Assembly (NCBI GenBank): GCA_944326765.1
Contig: CALVFE010000003.1
Span: 1 to 63,797, forward strand
Origin: an uncultured Elusimicrobiales bacterium
GTDB lineage: Bacteria > Elusimicrobiota > Elusimicrobia > Elusimicrobiales > Elusimicrobiaceae
Direction of reading: 5' to 3'
DNA: 63,797 nt
Shown here in pieces: positions 7,880 through 15,886 of the stretch (position 1 is the first letter of the stretch; each line of letters starts with the position of its first letter). Position numbers and translations under genes: made by a program. The notes under the pieces were generated by a model. The model was not told where the DNA came from. It did no database searches and saw only the letters and a list, made by a program, of their open reading frames with translations.

Positions 7880-8668
7880 TTATTTTTTAATCCGGCACAC
7901 GCAATCATTTGCCGGGCAAGCCAGCGGCGTTTTACGCGTCAACGGCCGCGCGGAAAACAACAAAAACCGCCCCCCCGTCCCGAAAGAAGCCGTTATAACA
8001 TCGGTTCCGCACACCCGCAAGAGAGAATCCTTTCCATAACACACTTGGGCATCTTTTCCAAAACAGACTTTCCCGCCAAATACATATAGGAGCGTCGTAT
8101 TTTCCGGCGGAACCTGATATTCCCATATTCCTCCCGGAGCCAGCGTAACATCTAAAATAGTGGTTCCCAAGGGATGTTGGGCTATTTTCCCCTGCCGATG
8201 TCCAAACTCGCCGCACAATATCCGCACTTCGGCGCCGGAAGTCCGCACCAAAGGCACTTGTTCGCTTTCAAATTCCCACCGTTTTCCGCCACCGTCGGTT
8301 CCGGGAACAACATGCATCCACAATTCCATATTCAGCACATAAACGCTTTGGGTGGGGTCAGCCTGTTTTAGCCCGCCCAATACCGTAACCCAGCGGGAGG
8401 AAGCCGCCTGCGCCATTTGCTCATCTTCCAAATCCGGCGGATCCACCAACCCCGTTACCAAATAATTTAAAGTTTCACGCTGAGGCTGTACCGGCGGAGG
8501 GATAATATCCGCCCGGTCGAACTCCGGACTGCAATAACAAACCGCCAACCAGTAAAACGGATCAAACAAAGCTTGGTTATGGCGGTTGATTAAACGCCGC
8601 ATCAACATACACGGCCCGGCAGAAGAAAGTTCCCACCAAACGGAACGATTTTCATGGTGTTGTTCCAT
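7880..8668 (-). CDS. Pirin-like bicupin protein lacking the metal ligands
   Basis: A 262-residue protein whose C-terminal two thirds follow the pirin pattern: LNMELWMHV, VPLVRTSGAEVRILCGEFG, TILDVTLAPGG, TTLLYVFGGKV and FLLFSARPL. In iron-binding pirins the N-terminal cupin carries two His in PPHPHRGFET and a His and Glu in an HSE-type segment. Here those segments read IPPPVQPQRETLNYL (residues 56-70) and WVTVLGGLKQADPT (93-106), so all four ligands are missing. Quercetinase or iron-sensing activity is therefore unlikely and the role is unknown. I chose the ATG at 8668 because AAGGGGG sits about six bases upstream; the ATG two codons earlier touches that site. The C-terminus is unusually Cys-rich (ACPANDCVC). 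Confidence 0.7.
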   Translation of the reverse strand: MEQHHENRSVWWELSSAGPCMLMRRLINRHNQALFDPFYWLAVCYCSPEFDRADIIPPPVQPQRETLNYLVTGLVDPPDLEDEQMAQAASSRWVTVLGGLKQADPTQSVYVLNMELWMHVVPGTDGGGKRWEFESEQVPLVRTSGAEVRILCGEFGHRQGKIAQHPLGTTILDVTLAPGGIWEYQVPPENTTLLYVFGGKVCFGKDAQVCYGKDSLLRVCGTDVITASFGTGGRFLLFSARPLTRKTPLACPANDCVCRIKK

Positions 8669-8808
8669 ACACATCCCCCTTCAGAAAGAATAAACCTTAA
8701 AAGATTTCTTACTGGTATTTTACACTAACTGACGGTTTTCGGCATCGTTAGAAATGGATTAGTATGCCGCATAGAAAAATGTGGGGCGTAGCCAACAGAA
8801 AGATTTTA

Positions 8809-9243
8809 TTAAAAAGAATCATTCCCCGGTTCTTTGCCTAATTTCACGCGAAGTTGCTGGATACGTTTTTGGATATAATTGGCCGCTTCCACGGATAAAG
8901 GCGATCTTTTTCCCTGCAGGATATGCAAAGAGAGCGCCCGCTCAAACCACAAAAGCGCTTTTTCTTCATTTTGGGGCGCGCCCTGTCCTTGCGCATACAT
9001 TTCAGCAGCCTGGAGCATTACGCCGCAGTCATCTCCTTTGTTGGCCACTATAATCGTCCACTTAAAAGCCAACGGATAATACTCCTCTTTTTCTTCTTGG
9101 TACAGCATTAATAATTTATAACGGGCTTCTTCATCTCCGTTTTCCGCCAGGTTATCCCATTTTTTATACAATTCCCGCCGGCGGGCGGCAAAATCAAAAA
9201 AATGTTTGATTCGTTTACAAAACTCGCTCCAGTCAAACGCCAT
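8809..9243 (-). CDS. Sel1-repeat protein
   Basis: A small 144-residue helical protein with one clear Sel1-like repeat (about 78-106, QAAEMYAQGQGAPQNEEKAL) preceded by a weaker one (about 34-70). Sel1 and TPR repeats mediate protein-protein contacts. There is no signal peptide or membrane segment, so it is probably cytoplasmic. A GAGGAG site precedes the ATG. It is divergent from the radical SAM gene at 9309, with 65 bases holding both control regions. Partner and function are unknown. Confidence 0.65.
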   Translation of the reverse strand: MAFDWSEFCKRIKHFFDFAARRRELYKKWDNLAENGDEEARYKLLMLYQEEKEEYYPLAFKWTIIVANKGDDCGVMLQAAEMYAQGQGAPQNEEKALLWFERALSLHILQGKRSPLSVEAANYIQKRIQQLRVKLGKEPGNDSF

Positions 9244-9308
9244 ACCTTTGCTCCTCTTTTTAGATATTGTACACTATATAAATATATTTTGTCAGGGAGA
9301 CCTCGCTT

Positions 9309-10133
9309 ATGATTACCATTGCTTCTACACCCGTCAAAACCTACCTGTCCAAATCCAAAATTCCGGGATTTGATTACGTCATAAACCCCTATGTGGGTTG
9401 CCCGCACAAATGCGTGTATTGTTATGCCGAATATATGCGTAAATTTTCCGGCCATACGGAAGAATGGGGCGATTTTTTGGATATCAAAGAATGCGCCGTT
9501 CCGCTGCGTCCCGCCCAATTGTTTCGCACCCGCGTGATGTTAAGTTCGGTAACTGATCCTTATAATCCGTACGAACAACAATATGGGCTGACTCGCCGGC
9601 TGCTGCAGCAATTAATTGTCTGTCAGGCACACGTTTATATTCTTACGAAATCGACGCTGGTCTTGAGAGATTTAGATTTATTCAAACAATTTGCTGAATG
9701 CGAAGTGGCTTTTTCTTTTTCTTCGGCAGACGATTCGTTTCGGCAATTGGCAGAGCCGGGCGCCAGTTCCGTATCGGAAAAAACAGACGCCTTAAAAACG
9801 TTGCATGAGGCCGGCATTCGAACCGCCGTCATGGGAGCGCCTTTATTTCCGGGAATAAGCCGTTGGAAAGACATTATTACACTAACCCGCCCCTATGTAA
9901 ACCGTTATGGTTTTGACAGTTTGAATATGCGTCCGGCGTATCAAAAGAAAGTAATTGGTTTTATTACCCGGCACTATCCGCAGCTGCTGCCGCTTTACAG
10001 TGATATTTTTTTACAGGAAGAACCTACCGACTATTGGAAAAAACTAGGTGAAGAAATTCAAAGCTACTGCCAACAGGAAAACATACGCGCCGAAATTTAT
10101 TTTGGTTCCTCGCGTTCCTATTCCGGCAACTAA
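9309..10133 (+). CDS. Radical SAM protein of the spore photoproduct lyase-like (SPL) family
   Basis: A 274-residue radical SAM enzyme. The cluster-binding motif CPHKCVYC (Cys31, Cys35, Cys38) lies in the family-typical context PYVGCPHKCVYCYAEY, preceded by KSKIPGFDYVINP. SPL-family members include the DNA lesion repair enzyme of sporeformers and many proteins of unproven role in non-sporeformers; I see nothing here that ties it to sporulation. The C-terminus lacks an extra iron-sulfur domain. A GGGAG element lies 10 bases before the ATG. The gene is single, with the stem at 10139-10162 directly behind it. Confidence 0.8.
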   Translation: MITIASTPVKTYLSKSKIPGFDYVINPYVGCPHKCVYCYAEYMRKFSGHTEEWGDFLDIKECAVPLRPAQLFRTRVMLSSVTDPYNPYEQQYGLTRRLLQQLIVCQAHVYILTKSTLVLRDLDLFKQFAECEVAFSFSSADDSFRQLAEPGASSVSEKTDALKTLHEAGIRTAVMGAPLFPGISRWKDIITLTRPYVNRYGFDSLNMRPAYQKKVIGFITRHYPQLLPLYSDIFLQEEPTDYWKKLGEEIQSYCQQENIRAEIYFGSSRSYSGN

Positions 10134-10134
10134 C

Positions 10135-10163
10135 AAAAACCCCCGGTCTATTGACCGGGGGTT
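10135..10163 (-). terminator. Terminator after the EIIBC gene (stem shared with the opposite strand)
   Basis: ACCCCCGGTC (10139-10148) pairs with GACCGGGGGT (10153-10162). Five U follow on the minus strand, so it ends the EIIBC transcript; on the plus strand it may also slow transcription of the radical SAM gene. Confidence 0.8.
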
Positions 10164-10174
10164 ATACAAACCGT

Positions 10175-11584
10175 TTAGGCATTTTCGTTAGGCGGATCGT
10201 CAAAACCCATTTGCCACGTAAATCCGAACCCCGCCAGCACAGCGGCGACAAAACCAATAGCATAAAATATCACGCTGTGCAAATTAGACAACGCCAAAAA
10301 CAACACCACTCCCGAAACGCCGAACGGAATAGCCGACGTAACGTGAAAAACCGCAATCACCGCTCCGCCCACCGCAGCGCCCAAACACGCGCCGATAAAG
10401 GGTTTAAACAAAGGCAGTGTAACGCCGTAAATCAACGGTTCACCGATTCCCAAAATTCCCACCGGCAGAGCATTTTTGACAATAGTTTTAAGTTTAGTGT
10501 TTTTTGTTTTCCATAAAACCGCCAGACTGGCGCCCACCTGTCCGGCTCCGGCCATGCACAAAATGGGAAAAAGCGGATTAGCCCCCAACGTATCAACCAG
10601 CTGTTGATGAATGGGCACCAAGCTTTGATGGATTCCCAACATGACTAAAGGCAAGAAAGTGCCCCCCAACACCGCCCCGGCCAACAGTCCGCCGTGGTTG
10701 AGAGCATTTTGAGTTTGCACGGCCAACTGGTCGGAAAGCCAGCCCGCCAGCGGTTGAATCGCCGCCAAGGAAACCACTCCCACGATAAGAATGGTCAACA
10801 TAGGGGTAAGAAACATTTCCATACTTCCTTTCAAACGGGCGCGAAGTCTTTTTTCCAGCCAGCTGCCCGCCCAGCACACTAACAAAACCGCTATTACCCC
10901 TCCCTTTCCAGGAACCAGCGGCATTCCAAATAATGTTATATTGGCTAATGCCGGCATATTCAAAATTCCGGCAAATGCCACCCCCAGCGCAGGCGTACCG
11001 CCAAATTCTTTATTGGCATTATATCCGACAATGGCATTTAAATAAAAGAAAACCCCGTTTCCAAAAACGCCTAATAAAGCCGTCGTGTTCGGATCGGCCG
11101 CCAGAAGCGTTTTAGACAGAATGTTATTGATTCCCAGTAACAATCCGCAGCCGATATAGGCAGGGATAAGCGGCATAAAAATATTACCGATAATGGCGCA
11201 TACGCGGCTCAAGCGACTGGAATATTTTCTGCGTATGGCAGCTTTATTTTCTTGCACCTTTCCCATTTCTCGCTGAGAGGCCGCTACTGCAGGCATAACT
11301 GCAGAGAATCCAAGCACTTCCAAAGGAGCAAAAGAATGGCGTTCATTAAAATATGCCACCAACTTTCCAGCCGTGGAAGGGCCTACAATCAGCTGATGCT
11401 GTCCCCCGGAATAAAAATATCCCGCCACGTCTTTTACCTTGCGCAGCGAATCTGCAGAAACCAAGGTTTCCTCTCTTACCGTAAAGCGCAATCGCGTCAT
11501 ACAACACCCCAGCGAAACGATATTATCCGCCCCGCCGCACGCCGCCAAAATTCCCTCGTACATTGATTTTAAATCAGCTGGCAT
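10175..11584 (-). CDS. PTS EIIBC of the glucose/sucrose family, MurP-like
   Basis: Inner-membrane sugar phosphotransferase permease of 469 residues. EIIB (about 1-85) has the phosphorylated cysteine region GCCMTRLRF. EIIC (about 115-465) has FMPLIPAYIGCGLLLG, FPILCMAGAGQVGASLA and GILGIGEPLIYGVTLPLFKPF, closely resembling E. coli MurP, which imports N-acetylmuramic acid. No EIIA is attached, so it needs one in trans; the EIIA-HPr-EI fusion at 49896 is the obvious donor. The ATG at 11584 shares its A with the TAA of the carbonic anhydrase gene and has GGAGGAG just upstream, so the longer in-frame start is rejected. Substrate could be MurNAc, GlcNAc, sucrose or trehalose; no MurQ etherase is nearby, which weakens the MurNAc assignment. 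Confidence 0.85.
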   Translation of the reverse strand: MPADLKSMYEGILAACGGADNIVSLGCCMTRLRFTVREETLVSADSLRKVKDVAGYFYSGGQHQLIVGPSTAGKLVAYFNERHSFAPLEVLGFSAVMPAVAASQREMGKVQENKAAIRRKYSSRLSRVCAIIGNIFMPLIPAYIGCGLLLGINNILSKTLLAADPNTTALLGVFGNGVFFYLNAIVGYNANKEFGGTPALGVAFAGILNMPALANITLFGMPLVPGKGGVIAVLLVCWAGSWLEKRLRARLKGSMEMFLTPMLTILIVGVVSLAAIQPLAGWLSDQLAVQTQNALNHGGLLAGAVLGGTFLPLVMLGIHQSLVPIHQQLVDTLGANPLFPILCMAGAGQVGASLAVLWKTKNTKLKTIVKNALPVGILGIGEPLIYGVTLPLFKPFIGACLGAAVGGAVIAVFHVTSAIPFGVSGVVLFLALSNLHSVIFYAIGFVAAVLAGFGFTWQMGFDDPPNENA

Positions 11585-12189
11585 TACTCCTCCGTCTCCA
11601 CAAAAATCCACCGTTTTTGCGCTTTATCAAAGCGTTCCAACCGGCCGGAATGAATATGAAAAATCATTCCTTCTAAATTTAATTTTTCCGCTTTTTGGAT
11701 AAAATCTATTTTCCGCAAGCGGTCTAATTGGTCCAGCACATTATTTTTAATGGCCTGTTCGTAACTATCCCCTCGGTACTGTGCCCCAGCGCTTCCCAGC
11801 CAGGCAGCAATCTGCGCTGGGAGTTTGTCCAATTCTTTTAACTTAGCCACGGCATTACAGTTGCTGTGCCCCAGCACCACAATATTTTGCACCTGCAGGC
11901 TGTCCACAGCAAAACGAAGCGAAGCCATCATAGAAGCGTCGTTCGTGTCCACCTGGTTAAGCATATTGCGGTGCACGCAGATATGCCCGTCGTTCGTGGC
12001 GAAAATCGCCTCCGGGCAGACGCGGCTGTCAAAACAACTGATGAACATCGAATGCGGGTTTTGCGTATGGGCGATTTGCTCCGCGTGCAAGGCGCAGAAA
12101 CCTTGGCGCGGCGGATTACCCTTGAAAAAATGGCGGTAGCCTTCCAGCAGCTGGCGCAAGCCGTCATTGGGATAGGTGGTTTCGGTCAT
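11584..12189 (-). CDS. Beta-class carbonic anhydrase
   Basis: A 201-residue zinc enzyme interconverting CO2 and bicarbonate. Ligand and catalytic residues are visible: Cys52, Asp54 and Arg56 in SCFDSR, then His108 and Cys111 in LGHSNC. There is no signal peptide, so it is cytoplasmic. It is the first gene of a two-gene operon with the EIIBC (one-base overlap, TAATG), an unusual pairing. A cytoplasmic carbonic anhydrase could supply bicarbonate or CO2 for PEP carboxykinase (12959), though that link is only inferred. Confidence 0.92.
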   Translation of the reverse strand: MTETTYPNDGLRQLLEGYRHFFKGNPPRQGFCALHAEQIAHTQNPHSMFISCFDSRVCPEAIFATNDGHICVHRNMLNQVDTNDASMMASLRFAVDSLQVQNIVVLGHSNCNAVAKLKELDKLPAQIAAWLGSAGAQYRGDSYEQAIKNNVLDQLDRLRKIDFIQKAEKLNLEGMIFHIHSGRLERFDKAQKRWIFVETEE

Positions 12190-12533
12190 ATTTCTATTGT
12201 AGCAGTTTGCAACCGGTTATATAACCCCACCTCACAAAATAGTTAATTTCAATTTTTTAAAAGGGGACGTTCCATAACAAGAAAAGCAAACCGAATAATC
12301 CGACGAAAAAACTTTTATAGTTTTTCCGATGTATAAATGCTGTACATTTTTGAGTATTTCTATAACATTAAAACAACAGCAACCCAACACTTCCCTATAA
12401 TCGATTTTCCGCAGTTATTTAGCCACAGTCTCCAGGAAACGATGCCCGCCAACTAAATTCTATGATTATATCCTCGTTTTCTAAGCGAACGGCTACAATG
12501 GCTGTTGAAACCCATCAAGACTCTTGAAAAAAT
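12190..12533. other. Intergenic stretch without a recognisable gene
   Basis: About 340 AT-rich bases between carbonic anhydrase and the terminator at 12534. I read both strands for tRNA, SRP, 6S, tmRNA and RNase P features and for an ORF with a ribosome-binding site, and found none. It probably contains the carbonic anhydrase promoter. Confidence 0.4.
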
Positions 12534-12570
12534 AAAAACCCCGCTTCTGCAAGCGGGGTTTTTATTTTTT
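12534..12570 (-). terminator. Terminator after the SWIB gene
   Basis: AAAAACCCCGCTT (12534-12546), loop CTGC, AAGCGGGGTTTTT (12551-12563). The A and T flanks make it bidirectional; the gene just upstream on the minus strand ends at 12581. Confidence 0.85.
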
Positions 12571-12580
12571 CTAATACGCA

Positions 12581-12838
12581 CTATTTAGAGAGGTGTTTAG
12601 AAATATATTTGCTCATATCAAACATGCTGATCTGTTTTTTGCCTTCAAAAATAGCGGCCAATTTTTCATCAGCGTTGATCATGCGTTTGTTGGTAGAATC
12701 CTGCAAGCCGTTTTTCTTGATATAATCCCACATCTTTTTGACGACTTCCGTGCGCGGCAAGGCGGCAGAACCGACAACGGCCGCGAGTTGAGCGCTGGGG
12801 GTTAAAGGGGCCATAAATTTTGCATTTGCTTTTGCCAT
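12581..12838 (-). CDS. SWIB/MDM2-domain protein
   Basis: An 85-residue protein that is essentially one SWIB/MDM2 domain. It has ALPRTEVVKKMWDYIKKNGL, then a basic stretch and the closing MFDMSKYISKHL, as in the SWIB proteins of eukaryotic chromatin remodellers and of Chlamydia. In chlamydiae such domains are linked to DNA or topoisomerase functions; the role here is not known. Seven of the first 25 residues are Ala and the pI looks basic, compatible with a nucleoid-associated protein. AGGAG precedes the ATG and a TATAAT-like box lies about 50 bases upstream. Confidence 0.85.
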   Translation of the reverse strand: MAKANAKFMAPLTPSAQLAAVVGSAALPRTEVVKKMWDYIKKNGLQDSTNKRMINADEKLAAIFEGKKQISMFDMSKYISKHLSK

Positions 12839-12896
12839 ATTGCTAATTCTCCTGTTACTTGTACGAAAATATCATTTCTTTTATTCTATTATATTT

Positions 12897-12934
12897 GGAG
12901 CCCTTTTGTGTAAGAATCCCTGCAAAAGGGCTCC
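12897..12934 (-). terminator. Perfect 12-bp hairpin downstream of pckA
   Basis: GGAGCCCTTTTG (12897-12908) pairs perfectly with CAAAAGGGCTCC (12923-12934). It follows the pckA stop by about 25 bases but lacks a U tract on the minus strand, so it may be a 3' stabiliser or a weak terminator. Confidence 0.45.
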
Positions 12935-12958
12935 GTTTAAATTTTGTCCGGCAGGCGC

Positions 12959-14575
12959 CTATTTCACTTTCGGCGCGGCGGCCAGCACTTCCTTGGAACA
13001 ACCGTCTTCATACTTTTTAAAGTTTTCAATAAACGACTTGGCCAAGGACTCATATTTTACCATATATTCTTCCTTATTGGCCCAAGAGTTCATCGGATTT
13101 AAAATTTCAGACGGCACTCCCTCGCAGGACTGCGGAATCTGGAAGCCGAATACCGGGTCGGTAATAAAGTCCACTTTCGCCAGTTTTCCGTCCAGTGCGG
13201 CGTTTAAGAGCGCGCGGGTGTATTTAATGCTGATGCGGTGCCCCACGCCGTACGGACCGCCAATCCAGCCGGTGTTTACCAGCCAGCAGTCCACATTGTG
13301 CTCTTTGATTTTCTTTTTCAAGAGTTCGGCATACACGGAGGGGTGCAGCGCCATAAACGGCCCGCCGAAGCAGGTAGAGAAGGTGCTGGTGGGCTCTTTG
13401 ACGCCTTTTTCCGTACCGGCCACTTTGGCGGTATAACCGCTGATGAAGTGGTACAAGGCCTGGTCGGGCGTCAGTTTGGAAATGGGCGGCATCACGCCGA
13501 AAGCATCACAGGTAAGGAAGATGATGTTTTTCGGGTGCGTGGCGCGTTTGGATTCCACCGCGTTTTCAATGAAGTTCAGCGGATAGCAGGCGCGGGTATT
13601 TTCCGTTAAGGAATCATCGTCCAAATCGAGTTTGCCGGTTTCGGGGTCAAACACCACGTTTTCCAATACCGTACCAAAGCGGTGGGTGGTGGAATAAATT
13701 TGAGGTTCGGCTTCTTGGCTCAGTTTAATGACTTTCGCATAGCAGCCGCCTTCGAAATTGAACACGCCGTCTTCGTCCCATCCGTGTTCATCGTCGCCGA
13801 TAAGCCCGCGGGTAATATCGGCCGACAGGGTGGTTTTACCCGTGCCGGACAAACCGAAGAAGATGGCGCTATCCTGCTTATCGCCCACGTTGGCGGAGCA
13901 GTGCATCGTCATAATGCCTTTCTGCGGCAGGAGGAAGTTCATTACCGTAAAAAGCGCTTTTTTGTTTTCGCCGCCGTATTCGGAGCCGATCACGAGAATC
14001 ATCTTTTTTTCGAAGTTGATTAAAATGGCGGTTTCGGTCAAAGTACCGTCGGTGGCAGGATCCACTTTCATTTTGGGCAGGCAGATAAGGGTAAATTCCG
14101 GCACAAACGATTTAAGTTCTTCCTGTTTGGGTTCAATGAACATATTTTTGACAAACAGGTTCGTCCAAGCGCATTCGGTAATGGCGCGCACTTTTAAGCG
14201 GGAAGCTTCGCTGGATCCCACATAAGCGTCGCGCACGAACAAATCTTTGTCTTTTACATATTCTTTTACTTTGGCGAAGATTTTGTCAAAATATTCGGGC
14301 TTGATGCCTTTATTGCTTTTGTTATAAAACAGTTTGCCTTCAATATCTTTCGTTTCCACGAAAAAGCGGTCATTGGGGCTGCGGCCGGTATGTTTGCCGG
14401 TGCTTACGCACAGCGGGCCGCCGTAAACGATATTGGATTCTCCGCGGGAAAGCGATTCCTGGTATAAAGCCGGTGTGGAATAATTCCAATAGACTGTTTT
14501 TTCAGTCTGGATACCCGCCTTTTCCAGTCCGTAATCCGGTTTAAAAAAATCCGGTTTTGCATTAAGTGTTTTCAT
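12959..14575 (-). CDS. pckA: Phosphoenolpyruvate carboxykinase (ATP)
   Basis: Interconverts oxaloacetate and PEP using ATP/ADP. In gut anaerobes it often runs toward oxaloacetate, fixing CO2. The 538-residue length is normal. The P-loop GLSGTGKTTLS (about residues 240-252), the kinase-2 like DDEHGWDEDGVFNFEGGCY and the N-terminal GRSPNDRF identify the ATP-dependent class. The ATG lies one base after the stop of the aminotransferase gene, with GAGGG inside that gene's end, so the two form an operon. Aspartate-derived oxaloacetate and PEP are thereby linked. Confidence 0.97.
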   Translation of the reverse strand: MKTLNAKPDFFKPDYGLEKAGIQTEKTVYWNYSTPALYQESLSRGESNIVYGGPLCVSTGKHTGRSPNDRFFVETKDIEGKLFYNKSNKGIKPEYFDKIFAKVKEYVKDKDLFVRDAYVGSSEASRLKVRAITECAWTNLFVKNMFIEPKQEELKSFVPEFTLICLPKMKVDPATDGTLTETAILINFEKKMILVIGSEYGGENKKALFTVMNFLLPQKGIMTMHCSANVGDKQDSAIFFGLSGTGKTTLSADITRGLIGDDEHGWDEDGVFNFEGGCYAKVIKLSQEAEPQIYSTTHRFGTVLENVVFDPETGKLDLDDDSLTENTRACYPLNFIENAVESKRATHPKNIIFLTCDAFGVMPPISKLTPDQALYHFISGYTAKVAGTEKGVKEPTSTFSTCFGGPFMALHPSVYAELLKKKIKEHNVDCWLVNTGWIGGPYGVGHRISIKYTRALLNAALDGKLAKVDFITDPVFGFQIPQSCEGVPSEILNPMNSWANKEEYMVKYESLAKSFIENFKKYEDGCSKEVLAAAPKVK

Positions 14576-14576
14576 G

Positions 14577-15788
14577 TTAATCCCTCGTAAGTAATTTATC
14601 CCCGATTTTTATTTCTTTCGGAGCGTTTTTATCAAGCGCCCAGCGAATACGGCGCATACCCTCTATAATAGAGGCCTGATCCGCACAATAGCTGATACGC
14701 AAGTACCCTTCCGCCCCGAAGGACACACCGGGCACTACGGCCACCAACGCTTTTTCCAACAGGTATTGAGCCAAGGCATTGGAATCGGCATTATAATGGC
14801 TAAAATCGATAAACGAATAGAAAGTCCCTGCAGGCTTTTCCACCCGGATATAGGGGATTTTGGCCGCTTCCTGCAGCAGCACATCACGGTTTTCCTGCAA
14901 GATGCGGCATAAATCCGCCACGCAGCGCTGATCGCCTTTTAGGGCAGCCGCGGCCGCCACTTCAGACAGATCACAGTTGCAAGAAGTGCTTTGTGCCTGC
15001 ATACGCCCCATCGCCCCAATCAGTTCTTTATGGGCGCATACCGCCCAACCGATGCGAAGCCCCGTTAAACCGTACAACTTTGATACGCCGTTGATGATAA
15101 CCAAATTTTTGGCTTCTTTGGCATAGGCACACGGGTTGGGCGTTTTTTTGCCGTCAAAAACGAGTTGATGATAAATATCGTCCATAACGAGGAAGATATT
15201 TTTCTGCTCGGCAAATTCCACTATCGTTTTAATAAATTCTTCGCTGTAGATCTGGCCGGAAGGATTGCAAGGGCTGTTGATCAGAATTACCTTCGTTTTA
15301 GGCGTTACGGCTTTTAAAATATCTGCAACGTTTACTTCCAACCCTTTGCCGCCACCGCGCACGATAACGGGCGTTCCCCCCGCCATATGTATCATTTCCG
15401 GATAACTTACCCAATACGGAGCAGGAAAAATGACCTCATCACCGGGATCTACGGCGGCCAGCAGGAAGTTAAATAAAGCTTGCTTGGCCCCGGCGGAAAT
15501 AATAACGTTGGCCGGTTCATATTGGCGGGCATAGTATTTCCGGGTATAATCCAACACAGCGGCTTTCAATTCGGGAGTACCGGAAGAAGGGGTATATTTG
15601 ATTTTGCGGCTTTGAGCTTTTTGAATAATAGCTTCCACCGCGGCCTGCGGCGCAGGATAAGTAGGCTCTCCGCCGCCTAAATGAACAACGGGTTCCCCTG
15701 CGGCTTTGAGCGCACGCGCCTTGGCATTAATTTTTAAAGTCGGCGAATCGCCGATACTACAGGCTAGCTTGCTTAATGAGATGGACAT
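14577..15788 (-). CDS. PLP-dependent aminotransferase, aspartate aminotransferase type (class I)
   Basis: A 403-residue fold-type I aminotransferase that transfers the amino group of aspartate (or an aromatic or branched amino acid) to 2-oxoglutarate. Visible are GGGEPTYPAPQ near the N-terminus, YTPSSGTPELK, SPCNPSGQIY, the PLP lysine in NGVSKLYGLTGLRIGW and the carboxylate-binding arginine in YLRISYC. The ATG at 15788 is chosen for the AGAGGGA site six bases upstream; an upstream start seven codons earlier overlaps it. It precedes pckA by one base, which favours aspartate as substrate, since its product oxaloacetate is the pckA substrate. Confidence 0.9.
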   Translation of the reverse strand: MSISLSKLACSIGDSPTLKINAKARALKAAGEPVVHLGGGEPTYPAPQAAVEAIIQKAQSRKIKYTPSSGTPELKAAVLDYTRKYYARQYEPANVIISAGAKQALFNFLLAAVDPGDEVIFPAPYWVSYPEMIHMAGGTPVIVRGGGKGLEVNVADILKAVTPKTKVILINSPCNPSGQIYSEEFIKTIVEFAEQKNIFLVMDDIYHQLVFDGKKTPNPCAYAKEAKNLVIINGVSKLYGLTGLRIGWAVCAHKELIGAMGRMQAQSTSCNCDLSEVAAAAALKGDQRCVADLCRILQENRDVLLQEAAKIPYIRVEKPAGTFYSFIDFSHYNADSNALAQYLLEKALVAVVPGVSFGAEGYLRISYCADQASIIEGMRRIRWALDKNAPKEIKIGDKLLTRD

Positions 15789-15836
15789 ATTTTTTCCCTC
15801 TACGCACATTTTAACATTTAATTGAGGAAAAAGAAC

Positions 15837-15874
15837 ATAAAAAATCCCCGCATACGGGCAGATGCGGGGATTTT
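15837..15874 (-). terminator. Terminator of the 964-residue secreted protein gene
   Basis: AAAATCCCCGCAT (15841-15853) pairs with ATGCGGGGATTTT (15862-15874). U-rich sequence follows on the minus strand. Confidence 0.85.
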
Positions 15875-15886
15875 GATACGCGAATT

